From Litomosoides sigmodontis (lineage: Eukaryota; Nematoda; Chromadorea; Rhabditida; Onchocercidae), in assembly GCA_963070105.1 (NCBI GenBank), contig OY718808.1, forward strand, positions 5,185,738-5,249,737: DNA of 64,000 nt. The letters run 5' to 3'. Each line of letters starts with the position of its first letter. Within the stretch, counting starts at the first letter, position 1. The position numbers and the translations under genes are program-made. The notes beneath the pieces are model-generated. The model was not told the origin of the DNA. It saw only the letters and a list, made by a program, of their open reading frames with translations, and searched no databases. Below are positions 1-13,020 of the stretch, in pieces.

Positions 1-333
1 GGTTTGCATGACAACAGCAACAGTACGAGACGATACAACCGCGTCAGCAGCTGCTGGCACCATTAATTGCCGCTATCGCATTCCCACCGAAGCCTTTCCC
101 CACCGTTGGATCCTGCACGGACGGAGCTTCTTCTGACCCCACTCTCACCCACTTACGCCGTTAGACTTCCACATCTTCATTACTGTGAGCAATGATGAAC
201 TGAGATCCTTGTGACTGCCAAGTACTTCCACAAGAAATTTATTAACACATCTCATTTTATTCATATCCCTTTTGCCACGAGAAAATGCTGAGAGGAACCT
301 AGAGCTCCTTCTCCCAGCAAGCACCTTCATCTC
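1..333. other. left window edge, no assigned gene
   Basis: No complete gene is visible. On the minus strand 152-333 is open and ends at a good donor (GTAAGT-like, near 150-155), and a phase-compatible open stretch follows an AG at about 115, so this could be an exon pair of a gene that continues off the left edge. It could equally be 3' flanking sequence of the small minus-strand ORF at 334-631, whose candidate poly(A) signal lies at 256-261. I recognise no domain. Confidence 0.4.
256..261 (-). terminator. candidate poly(A) signal AATAAA
   Basis: AATAAA on the minus strand (tttatt on plus), about 75 bp after the stop of the small 334-631 ORF. Position fits a 3' end, but AATAAA is common in AT-rich DNA. 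Confidence 0.35.
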
Positions 334-631
334 TCAAATAACATCAAATATCAGCACTTGTTTGAACTCAGCTAAACTCTCTTGCACTTCCCACACAGGT
401 GGAACTGCAGTACCAGAGGGAAACTGTATAAATGTTTTTTCTGACATGAAGAAACAGAAGCTACTGATATCCCAATTCTTCATAAATTTAAAATCTTCTG
501 CATACCTAAAATAAGATGATTAAGGACGCCTAAAATGAAATAATAACGCAAAATAAAAATGCCCACTCAGCAAATCTCGCCTCAGCACTATCAATTATAG
601 TAAAAACTTGCAAATTTGAACCTGTCAACAT
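334..631 (-). CDS. unidentified small protein, two exons (78 aa)
   Basis: Candidate minus-strand gene with exons 567-631 and 334-505. The first exon starts at an ATG (MLTGSNLQVF...) and ends at a GTGGGC donor in phase 2. The second follows a TTTTAG acceptor and completes the codon, giving a continuous frame that reads ...SAEARFAEYAEDFKFMKN... and ends in a stop at 334-336. The total is 237 nt, divisible by three. The composition (acidic and aromatic residues, FPSGTAVPPVWEVQESLAEF near the end) looks like real protein and not translated AT-rich noise. The frame is open upstream to about 655, so the true start may be earlier. It lies some 200 bp behind the pis-1 poly(A) signal on the same strand, which is operon-like spacing. 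I do not recognise the family, and it could be a fragment or pseudogene. Confidence 0.4.
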
Positions 632-834
632 AGTACCATCTTCATAGAATGTTTTAAAATAATAACATTGATGCAGAGCATATTAAAACTTCAAACACAA
701 AAGTACTTGTATTAAATATTCCAAAATTACTACAATAAAACTCAAAGCATAATTTATGGTATAAGACAAAGTCGATTTAATGAATCAAAATGCAGTAATA
801 GAAAGGGAGAGAAAAATTATAACATAGAAGAAAA

Positions 835-840
835 TTTATT
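835..840 (-). terminator. candidate poly(A) signal of pis-1
   Basis: AATAAA on the minus strand, about 60 bp downstream of the pis-1 stop codon at 901-903. This is the spacing expected for a nematode 3' end. Confidence 0.55.
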
Positions 841-900
841 TCAATATGGATATTTAGAAAGAAATAGAATTAACAAGGTGGAAATTCTGAACAACAAATC

Positions 901-3900
901 TCATGCAGTGACCCGTTGAGAGGCATTTTGCTGAGTGTTCTTTGTCGTTTGAAGAAGCGCTGCTTCTGACTGTAGAGGTGGTCGAATTGGTGCTACACGA
1001 TAAAGAGGAGAGTTTTCCAGTTTCTGGCGCAAAATACCCGTTAAAATTATTTCCACATTGTGTACAGCTGTAAAAATGTCCCCTTTTTTTAAAAAATATT
1101 TAAAAAGTTTTCTCGAAATAAAAAAAAAAAAACTGAAATTCCAATCACGTAATCGTAAAAAAATTAATGAAACCTACACATTCCGCAATCCGTTAAATAT
1201 TGCAATAAGTGTACATCGCTATCATTGCCAATTAGCAGCAGCAAGGATTCAGTCTATAAAATCCGGGAATTATGAACAATGATTGAAAAGACTGAAATTC
1301 AATAATCACAATAATTAGTAGGGTAGCAATTGCTAATTTAATCTTTGTTGCAAGCAGTAAAAATAAGTGAATTGCATTACTTCAATGCAGTGTATAACAT
1401 ATTGTGGTTGGGGTCTTTCTCTTAGTACGGTACCGCCGGCAAGTTCAATTAAAGCCAGTAATTCCTCATAAGACGGCTCAACACTTGGAGTCAAGTAAAA
1501 CGTTACATCCTGAAACAGAAAATGCAACCTAACGAATACAAACGGTTATTTTCAAGCAAAATTAACATTTATTACAATTTCCAAAACCGAAGACTGGAAT
1601 AATTTAAACTGAGTAAGACTGATTTAACTGCAAAGAATACCTGAAAAACTTTCCGATACCGCGCTTTCAAAACACTGTATTTCAGATTGTAACCAAATGC
1701 TTTCTCATTTTCATCATCCCGAGCGAAATAATCCAGCGAATCTGTGTTTTAATCTATGAAGTGAATCGCAAATTGACTAATATTTTTGATCAGAACTGAA
1801 GCATAGTTTTTTTGGCTTCTCAAAAATTAAAAAAACTTACCTGGAATAACACGGCACCGGTAACCATCCGTAACCCAATTCGGCCCAACGACATTCTTGC
1901 CTAATGCAATTGCTTCCAAAAGCTTAAGTGTTCGCCACAAGTTAAGCACTACCAGATGGGTGCATTCCTGTACTTTTTCAGTGATCACACCACCAAGAAA
2001 ACGTACTTTCTGAAGGAAAATTTTGTTGTTCAATTTTAACTTATTAGCCAAACCTGCAAAAATTTTCAGGAAAATGAGAAAAACATTTGTTCCACAATAA
2101 TCCTTAATTGCTCCCTTGGTATTACCTGAGCAGTATTGGAGCTCCCTGGAAATATGATGAGAAATCAAAGATTAAATAATCAGAAAAAATTTAGTTTAAC
2201 TTTTAGAAAATACTAGCATACCCGTCCCAATGCGTCCTTCTCTTCGGGAGTGAAACCACTGAAGCATACTACTGGCACTTCCTTGAGTGTACCTAATTCA
2301 GGTCTTCTTGCTTCAATTTCTTCATCGGTCGGCGGTGGAGTTGTAATGCTATAATGAATTGAGTAAACCGAAAAAATTATTTTCCCTTAAATTTCGAACA
2401 GTCCTGCTATATGCTTACCGGAATCGTTTATTTGGGAAAATATTTTTATCATTTTCTACGTTTCTTTTAACTTCCAATGCTCGCTGCCACTGCTCATTTG
2501 TAAATAAAATCGGTATTTTCCATGGAACTGAAACAATTTATTATTGTAAGGTAAACACTAAGAGCATCTGTAAGTATGTAAATTGCACTTTATAATCAAC
2601 TTGTTAGACAATCATTAGTAAACATGAAGTAACACTAGGCACTGTTCATATTGTGCTGTGAAAACGTCTTGAAAAAACAACTTCAATTTTATTCATTGGT
2701 TTCTGAGTGACCATTAATTTCATACATTACGCCCTTTGATTAACACTTAGCTTTCGACCCAGACTTATTTAAACGTTTTCATGAAATTTCGTGCAAACAG
2801 GTTACACTAATAATGCAGTGGAATGCCCAGAGATTCAAGTTATAAACTAAAACTGATGAAGCAATCAGAAGGAAGAGAGCCTAAAGCAACAGTAACTCTT
2901 TCTTTGAGATTTTAAGGAGAAACGAATCCAGGAAAACACAAACATAGGAACTGCTTGCATGCTTCTGAATAATGTTCTATGTTATACGGTGTAGCATTCG
3001 TTTCCGAGACCATTCCCGGAACTGGACTGCAATTTTCACTTTCATTTAGAGTATTTTTGATACCCAAGTAAATCTCAACCAACCACTGATATGTTACAAC
3101 TGAGATGCCCATTTCATGACATCGTTCTACTTTCTCGCCTTCAGATCTGAAACGATAACTAATTTACTTATTTTCCCGTGCTGTGGATACTGCTTACACC
3201 AAATATCATGTCAGTCATACTTTGCAGTTCAAAATTCCCTGTCAAGTAAAAATATAAAATAAAGCAACTCTAAATAGAATTTGAAGCCTCAGAATTTTAA
3301 TTAACTGTCAAAGAGCAAAATAAAAATTTGTTACATTTTTGTGACCAAATAATGGTTATGACTAGTAAGATGAGGAGTATAGCGTGCCCCTATGGCAGTA
3401 ATCATCATCCGCACCCCACATCGTTCATTTTCATTGAAGCCATTTATTGCCATTATCTAAGAAATGTTGCATGTTAGATTTACGAAAAAAGTTTTAAACG
3501 GAACGAGGATTAGTGAAGTCCTTTCGAAATTTTTGGAACATCAACACTGATACCGTTCTTTCCATTACAAAAGTTCGTTGTGAAATTCAACAAACTCTTT
3601 TTAATCCATACTTTGCCTGCAGCTGGTCTGTGATTATCGGTCCAAAAAGTTGGCAGGTGAAAAACGCGCCAAGGCGCTTCAAGATGTTTCTTGGTAAGAA
3701 CATCATTTAACCAATGCAATGTTACACATCGCTTACCCCTTTTCAATGCCTGCAAAAGTTCAAATTGACATCACATAATACGTTGTTCCTATCGATATAA
3801 AAAAGACAGAAAAAAGATGGCACGGAAACTTGAATATATTCTTTCAATGCGCAACAGAAAAGAAGTATGAGATTTAGTAAAATACTTGCAAAACTATTTC

Positions 3901-6900
3901 ATCTGTTAGATGAGTTAATGCGTGAAACGTTGAAATCAGCTTCATGAGAATTAGCTTATACCAAAAATCAGATCACAGATTGCAAAACTTGACAAACTTG
4001 CAAATTAGTTTAAAATTGAAATAGCCAGAAATTACAAATGGCTAGAAGTTAAATGACACTATTTCTTATCACCTGTTGAACTAATGGATGTCGCATTGAT
4101 TCGCAAATGACATGGGTTACCCGATCGCTGTTAACATTGTTGTAAGCTCGTACGCCGAACTCAATTTCGCCACCGTGTAATCTAACAACAGCGCCTATTT
4201 CCTGTACATCTAGACGATCCACCAGCACCTTCTCATGCTCAATGACCACGAAGAAACAACCGACAAGGCACATATCCGACTGCACTGTAATGTTTCACTC
4301 TTGAAATACTTTTTAATCCTTCTAATCCACGAACCACAACTGATCAAGTCACACTAAAAGTAATACCACTTCCAGCAACATTTGGATCATGCCCGTAGAA
4401 CGGCGTCGTTTGCTGAACCATACGGATATGAGGTGGATTCACAGCAGGACTACCATTTGGCTGCATATCCACTAAAAATGAGCGTTATTAAAGGTAAAAA
4501 TCAAAAACTTGATATACACTTGCAAAAACTCCACAGAAGATAAGTTTTTAACCGCTTAAAAAGATTTGGAAAATGTCCGACATCACGAAAAACTTGAGAA
4601 CAAATTGGTTCCGAAAAATTTTAACCAAGCAAAAGAAAACTCCAAACAAAATTTATTTTTACAAAGTTCATAGAGAGTGCTGAGAAAATGAACGGTGACA
4701 AAGCTGCTGAAGATTAACGTACTATTTGAAATATTTCGCTGCAGTGCGGTGTTATTAACTATAGGAGGTGTTAAACCACTGCTAGTATCTTGCGAAACAG
4801 CACCTGGAACCGAAGCTTGAGTTGGAGACATTAGCTGGGGTGAACGCATATCGTGACCAGATGGTGTCTGATAACATGAATTTATCGGAGCAGCAGGTGC
4901 TTGGCTTTGTACTGCTCCTGGTGTTGAATATCTTGCTGTAAAATAACTTTCTTGATGAATAACATAAGTCGTATGACTACATTCTGAACAAATCTAAATA
5001 CAACTTTTCTTCATGCTTCTCATTCATAAAAAATCGAAATGCTTTCATATTTAAAAAGCAAATCTGATTCTCATCAGAGATTTCCATCGGTGATTATGAC
5101 TTTTCCTAAGAAAAAAAGAATAACACGGAATTCTCGTATAACAGCTTTCAGCCCATCAACTTGAAATTCTATTTTCTTTTTTAAAAAAAATGCAATATTC
5201 ATGAATTAATTAATTAATTAATTCATGGATATTGCATTAATTTAATAATAATAATAATAAAAGATAATAATATGCTTCCACAGAAAGCAGGTGAAGCAGA
5301 CCAAATTTTAAGTCTCATCATCAATGTAAAAAACATTTCTGAAAGCATTTTTGTTCGTGTGTGCTTCCTTTTCCATTAATTTCTCTATTAGCAATAAAAT
5401 TCTCCGTACTGCTAAGCTATGCATAAGTTAATAACAAATTTGAAACATCTTAGTTTATAACTATCATCTTCTACCCACACTAGACTGAACTGAACTTTCA
5501 TCTTAATTTACACAGTGAGAGCTGTGCTTATTCACCGTGATGCAGATAAGGGCAGCGATAAGAAAAAGAGCATTTACGCACCGGCGGGTGAGTACTGCTG
5601 AGGTTGGAGATTTGACTGCTGATTAGCCGCTGCCGAATTTGGAGCCGGGTACACTGCAACAGATGAACTGGTAAACGAAAAAAAGTTAAATAACCTTTCA
5701 TAGTTGCTTGATTTCATCAAACTGAGCAAAGTACTACTTACATACCAACAACTTTCTGCTGAGCTTGGGATTTCGACCACTATAACCAGTAATTTAGATT
5801 AGCAAACCCTGTGTCATGAATCTGTTGCTCATTAATCCCAGTAAGAACTAATAACACTTGACTAGAAAAATCATTTACAACGCTTCTTATACAAGCTGCT
5901 CTACTGAACCAGGTATAGTAATTCAGCAGATTTGCGACAATGATGCGATTACAATAATTAACTAAGAATACAACCATATAAGATGCCCGCTATATCTATG
6001 ATTCAGAATATTTCTAAAATAACAAAGATTACATGACTTTAATTTAACTCACAGATAAAAATTAAAAGAGAGGGATAAACATGTCCTTCTTTATAATGAA
6101 AAAAACTGTCACATGAATCTCAATGTGAAGTATTAGTTCTGAACGGAATAATCAAATCCCTAACAAAGGTTCTGCCAAGAGTTCAGTTCGGTAATGCGGG
6201 TGGAAGAAGGTCAAATAAATCGACGGGAACAGGAACGTTACCGGTGGTTGAAGGGGATGCACAAAGAGATAAGGAGAAGAACGGTACTTGATGGCGAGGG
6301 CATTTATTTGTTAAAAGTCAAAAAAAACGTACCCTACCATTTGTCTCTAGTAATAACAAACTGGCTATCGAATTCATTCATGCACAGACATTTCATTTGT
6401 ATTACACGGCTATAAATGAAGGTCAAAGTACCTTCATTCACTCTTATGTGAGTGAGTAAGCCTTGAAGAACTGCAAATATTCAGTCCGTTGCATTGTTGG
6501 ATCCTAAAGGGAGACAGGAAATGCAGTCGCCGATTGTGATCGACGAGTGTCATATTTTCAGTTTAGAGGATAAGTAAGGGCTTGAAGGAAAAGATCTACT
6601 GTTGGAATGTTTCATAGTAGATCGCGGCGAGAGGTTTCATTTTTAGAAAACATTCACGCTCGCCTAAAAATTTAAATGGCGAATTTTTGATCGCAAATGC
6701 GTTACTTTTGTATAGACATTCGTCCTGAAATTACTCTTCAACGAATACTACCTTGCGGGGCTGTTTTTCAAAAGTCGATTTCCACCTACTTCACATTCTC
6801 ACTTAAAGCTTCTTTAAACACTATTTTTCACAAAGGACATCCTGAAAGCATTCTGAAAACATAAGCAAAAATTCGTCTTTTTGCTCAAAAATTCGTCTTT

Positions 6901-9900
6901 TTGCTAAAGGCAAACGTAAGTGCTGCCACGTTTTATTTATCTTTCTAGTTCCTATAATATCGTTTATCTTTTTCTTTGTTTGAAAAATTATTGCTATTGT
7001 AACAAAAATCCAACATCACTATTGCTAACAAATTTCATATGTTGTGTTTCAGATTCTTTTTATCATATTTCTTTGATTTTTAAGCAAGAAATGGTGTTCA
7101 TCAAAGAAAACTTTCATTTTCAGCAAAAATTTGCTGCCCAACTTTTTCTGTGCTCGAGAAGGGCACAATAAGCAAAGTAAATAGAAAAGTGAAATATTCA
7201 AAAGCGTCAAACATGCAAACACAACTGGAGAGAAATATGACCAAAGGAAGATGCGAATTGTGTGGAAATATGAAAGTAATCAAGTTTTCACTAGTGAAAT
7301 AACTGGGGTGAATGATGAGGGAAGATGAAGTGAAGGTGAGAGGAGGAAAGTGGAGAATACTCCGCTCCCTCATCGTACGGCTGCCATTAACCACTAATAG
7401 AGTAGTACTTGTTAAATAGTCTGACTGCTTGAAAAACGAAATTGAAAATTTAAAGGAACAAAACCAGGGAGATTTATTTATTGTACAAAAAAGTATGAAC
7501 CTGCCCCACACTGTGAAAATAACTCTACAGCACATGTTTCACGCTCAATCTGTGCAAAAAGATGTTTTTTTTTCTCTGAAATCATTATTTCTTCATTCAA
7601 AAAAGCTACATAATTCTTCATTGGCGAAATGATGGAATCATATTGTATCGCCGTCGCGGAAAGGATGTTTAATGGAATCCATTAAACAGGAAAAAGTTAG
7701 ACTGTTTGAAAGTTCGCTGAGTTCTTGCCTTATTTCAAATTATATTAGACTATAATGCTACACTTAGTCTTTAAATAATATTCTACTTAAGTGTCACCCA
7801 CTAGTACCAATAACATTCGACAGTGAAATAAACAACCTGAAGCCTGAAGCCAGTGAGGAAATCAAATTTATTCTTGGAAGGTGAACAGAGTGAGTAAATT
7901 GACTAAGATAATGCAAGCTGGAAAGGGAAAATGAGTCTACACCAGATTTGGAACTGAGAAAAAGGAAGCATTGGCGGCAGTCATTGGCGGAATCGAACAA
8001 CAAAAGAGAGGTTATGTGGCTCGCTGTATTAGCTTGAAGGCATTTGAAGGGGCAATTTTATTTCTCTATTGCATGGATGGAAACGAGCTTTTTAGTTAGC
8101 ACCCACATCAGAGTATTGAAAAGCAGGGAAATGAAGGAGGACGGGAAGTTATCAAGCAATCCTCAAATACACTAAATATGAAACTCAACTACATCAGCTG
8201 GCTTCTTGTTCTCATTCACTTTATTCTTCATTCAGGAGAAAAATCATTCTTGCTCCGAAAATTTATTTAGCCAATACTGATTTCTCATATTGAATGTACA
8301 CTGCACTGTAAATTTGCAAGTTTACTGCATTTTCCGAAAAATGCGGTGCTAGTTGATTTTAACTTCTCGAATAACCAAAAAAACACTTTTTGATGCAGGA
8401 AATCTCATAATTAGTACCAACTCTTCTCCATCAAAATGCGAAAACATCTCGCCAAATATTACCTTATTCCTTGACAGAGAATTCTTAATTAATAATTTTT
8501 CTCAACTCCTGATAACTCTGTGGGCGAAATTTCTGAATTCCGAATCAGTGTTGAACGATTTTCTATTTCAAAAGGGTTAATGAATAGTTTTTTTTTTGAT
8601 TAATTTCGATTGTTTAACATATCACCATGAGACAGGTTTCACTCCCTACGACAAAATGTTCACAACCTTCCTGTTACACGAAGTGGATAACGCGAATGCG
8701 TTCGGGTCAACCGTATGGAATAAAAAGCTTTTATCCTATCAAAATGATGAACTTGGTGAGGATCACGTCAGCAAATCAAAAACAGCATGCAACTGCTGCA
8801 ACTACACGTACCACGATGATGCTTTTCCCTCTCACTCTCTAATTTCTTTCTTTGCAAATAAAACCTTCTACGATGCACTGCTGTTTAATGAATAAAGCCG
8901 TATAAACTAATAGCATCGTTCATTAACTTCAAATATAATTGAATAACAAAGGGTCCATCCCACTGATTATGTAGTTAGTTCTGCTAATTTATACGTGGAC
9001 TTAATATCTGATTACAAATAATAAAGCTAATTCCTAACCATACCGACCATAAATTACTACCAGTCACCACCAATTATTCCTTTCATGAATTACTCATATT
9101 CTCATTTCTTCACTCTTTCATCACTGCTTGAATAAATAGAATTGCTTACAGCATTAATCACGGGAAGATAGACTTAAAATGAAGGAAGGCAAGAAGGATT
9201 ACCAGTTTTCCGGTGGCATCATGCACTTAACTGGAATAGTAGGGGCACAGATAGTTTACAGAAAGGCAAAAGATCAAAGATGATAAGGATACGTTCGATA
9301 ATATGTAAGATAAATGATCACTTCGCCTATCAATTACATATACTTTATTGTGCAAAGCGAACTTACGATGCAATAATTGTTAAAACTTTGAGACGAAAAG
9401 AACGGGTAAGTTCAAGAGCATGCAAACGGTGTGGAAATGTTGGTAATGATATATTTAAAAAAGTAAAAGACGATGAAAATGACGAAGACGACGAGTATGG
9501 CGTATGGAGTTATCATCAACTGAAAAGTGATGTTGCAAGGAAGGAAGGATCAATGAAAAGCGTATATTTCCCGATCAGCGACACAGTGTGCAAATCAGTT
9601 TGGTGGTAAGAAGCCATTTATCTTGTCGACGCATCCTGAAATGCAACCTCTTCACATCTTCTACGACATGACACATACATGGCAATCTTCGCTTCTCAAC
9701 TCTTTCAACCAGTTCCCTTCATCTCACTCATTCTCTTTGTTTGAAGTGCAAATTTCTCCGCAGCAAACATGCTTCACAGTTCACTTAAAAAAAAATAATT
9801 AATTCCGACATCATCAGCATAATCAATCGACTTGAATTACAACTACATGTTAACATTCAAAGCAGCAGCAGTTTGAAAAATTGGCGAAAAATGAATTAGT

Positions 9901-10947
9901 GGGCTCTCCACCTCCTACTCCTCTTTTCCCTCATCGATATGAGAGTGCACCTGCAACACACTGCTTTGATAGAAAGACAAGTTCCGTTCCGACTTATAAA
10001 TGTGTCATCATTCCGCAGCTCAGCCTCAATTCATCCTCAATTTGCTGCTCTTCATTCACATTCAAATATGTGATTGTTAACTTGTTAGCATGTAGAATTC
10101 GAGCAGTCTGCAGCAGTTCGCTCATATTTCACAGGAAGATGTAAGCAAAGTGCTAGGAGTGACATTAAAGTTGACATGTCTTTAAGTATAATCTTTTCTT
10201 GGAGAGTATTTCAACATGAATCGACTCGAACTTTTTCCACGACATATCACATACAAAACGCGGTAAAATGAAGAAGAAATGAGATTCAGAGGAGAAGAAT
10301 GTGATGTAATTTGAATGGCATGAGATACATTCATTCATTGGTAGAATTATTTTCATATCTGCTAGGATGAGTCAGGAAAAAAAAACAGGTGAATGAGAGC
10401 TGAAAAAGTGGAGGATTCGTTCAATGCTAATAGTTTTAAGGAGCAGATGTGATTCGGTGTCGCACTCACTTTCACTACGAAAGAGGACAACGACATACTG
10501 ACCTTTCTCTTACTTCCTACACACACACACACACACACCCTCCCTCCCTCCTCAAGTATCCCACACACGGTAAGTGCTCCTCGCCTTCTAATAAGTCTGA
10601 CAATTGTTTTCCTCCTACTAAAACGTCGGATACAACACCCATCCTCTCCTCTCCTTATTTCTCCCTCTCCCCAATATGAGAGCAAGTAGTCACCATCATG
10701 CATTATTGTTAGCTTGCATGCATAACTTCTCAGGTGCTCGGAAGACTCTTGAAATTTCTTTTGACTTTTCAAATGAACTCATTTTGATAATTTCACAAAA
10801 TACAAAAAGTGTTGGGAAATATATGGCAGACATATGAAAGTAAGATGGGAGGGAAGAGTTGGTTGCAGGAAATAAATAATATTGAGAATGAAGAGAGGAG
10901 TCACTACTACTAGGGCCATATGGATAAGCCGACAAACGGCGGCTACT

Positions 10948-11008
<61 letters not shown>

Positions 11009-12942
11009 AGATGACGAGATAATACTTGAAATAAAAATGAAGGGAAGAAATTAACTTCTTCGATTACTAGGAATAATGTGTAATAAATCGCTGATGAGAA
11101 AAAAGACTGACAATGTGTTGAGAAAACAAACTTTGAAACAGAAGGTAGCGTGATTAGGGACGGAAGGATTGACAGAAGATTTAATACATAGAAAGGGAAG
11201 ATTTAATGGCCCGAATTTTGTGCACGAACACCTCCAGCAACAAACTGCACTGCTGCACCACTAATGGAGATTCTGATAGCGCGACTGTAGAAGTCCACAT
11301 TCAGGCAGTTATAAAAAACGATCACTTGGAAAAATGAAAACTGCAGTGGTTCTCAAAGTTTTATCCACCTTTACAACAAACATTACTGCTAACCGCTTCT
11401 CAACCACATTAATAGTAACAAAAGCTTTATCGTCTAGTCTTAAGATAATGTATTTCGATTTCATTTACATCTGCAGCATTACTTCGTCGCCGTTAAACGA
11501 ATCGATCTTATCACATGCGTGCTTACTAAATTAATTTTTAGGCGATAAAATATTGTGCCAAAATCGCTTCAAACATTCAAATTTAAGAAATTGAAGCAAT
11601 GTTGTAAGAAAAATATGCTCTCAATGGACAACTAGCAGTTTCCTCGGTGGGAAAAGTTCTAAATACAACTTTCATTACTTAAAGCGAAGCAACGATATCA
11701 GCTGGCTTCTCACATGTGACCGCAATTCAACAGTGAATGTAATTTAGCACAAACTAACCAAAGCACTAATCAATCATAATTTAAAAAATTCGAAAGCTTG
11801 GAACTTCAACTTACTTTGAACTTTTGACATCATATCATTCAATGCTCCAGGACTTGGCAACGCCAAAACTTCTTCACCCTGTTCCTCTTCTTTCAACATC
11901 AATGATAACCTTGACTTCGCTTCTTCTACCTCAGCCTGTCGTGGAATTCCCAAAATTTTAGAATTAAGAACAAGTTTGGTTTCCATCGAAGCAGTCGCAC
12001 CTACTTTCAAATTAATACTGAATTCTATACTCAGTTGACTGAAATAGATCACATACGCACCTCTCTTTCTTGACTGCAAGCTGCAACTGACATCTGACAG
12101 CAACTGTCACAGCTGGCGCAACATTCACATTGTCTTGTCGATCTTTTTCCGCTCGAGCCGTACCTATCTATATTTATATTGGCGAAGGAATCAGAAATAA
12201 TGCAACGATGCGATGCGAACTTTTCCCTTACAAATGACATAACTAATCGTGAAAGGTGGACAAGCATCATTGTAAACTGTTGATGACTGTATCGATAACG
12301 GATGATCCGGAAAAGGTGTATGGAAGTTTTTCGATAAGAATTAACTTCTAAGCCTCATTTCCAGGCGAGTGGTGTTGCTACTCCTATTCCGCCGTCTATT
12401 TTCCATAGTTCTCGCTCAAGCATTTGAGAAAATGTGGAGTGACTAGAACTAAATGGGGAAGGGTTTCAATGAGCTGCAACAAACATCTATCTACTTGGTA
12501 CGATCTAACAAGAGGAGCACTGAGGAGTGAATATTATTCGCCTTTTGGGGAGAGGAAGGAAGAATGGAAGCAGATAAAAGGAAGCATTATCTTCACATGT
12601 GAAGAAAGACAAATTATTGCTTTTTTCAGTGAGAAAAGATGCTCCTGTACAACGCTTTGAAGTGAAACTATTAAACACTATACGCTATAATATTTTCCCA
12701 AAGGCTTCTTTCTAAGTAAACCTTTTTCTCATCCGACTGAAATTTATTATTGCATGAGATGTACGCAGTTAGGAAAGCTACCGCACGAGATGCTTCTTCC
12801 ACAGCGTGTGAAAAATGAGAAAAAAACGAACTTGCGCGTCCACTACTTCCAGAGTGATGAGAAATGTGGCAAAGTTCGAAAAAGTCGAAAAATACTCAGT
12901 GGAATAGACAACGAGTGAGCATGAACTTATGCATAGTTTTAT

Positions 12943-13020
<78 letters not shown>

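Larger units (their letters stand above)
5654..11814. other. long pis-1 intron, no confident gene
   Basis: A 6.2-kb intron joins two phase-compatible pis-1 exons. Open frames here are short, lack splice-consistent neighbours and show no family I recognise. A direct repeat of a 19-bp unit sits near 6872-6905 (aaaattcgtctttttgct twice). A 99-codon plus-strand frame at 8596-8895 has a faint look of a retroelement integrase tail but is too weak to call. CA microsatellites lie at 10519-10538 and 10950-11004. Confidence 0.6.

Noticed and set aside
2136..2158. Tiny potential pis-1 exon between 2222 and 2009
   Set aside because: Splicing 2222-2348 directly to 1841-2009 keeps phase and matches the PTIP BRCT spacing, while including it breaks the frame.
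7101..7535. 144-codon minus-strand frame
   Set aside because: Phe/Ser/Leu-rich composition of AT-rich non-coding DNA, inside a pis-1 intron, with no domain.
8596..8895. Plus-strand 99-codon frame with a phrase (HHETGFTPYDKMF) resembling a retroelement integrase tail
   Set aside because: The similarity is a few residues, no reverse transcriptase, RNase H, LTR or flanking repeats are visible, and a second frame overlaps it. Too weak to call a mobile element.
10449..11004. Open frames rich in Cys-Val or Thr-His
   Set aside because: They are translations of the CA microsatellites.
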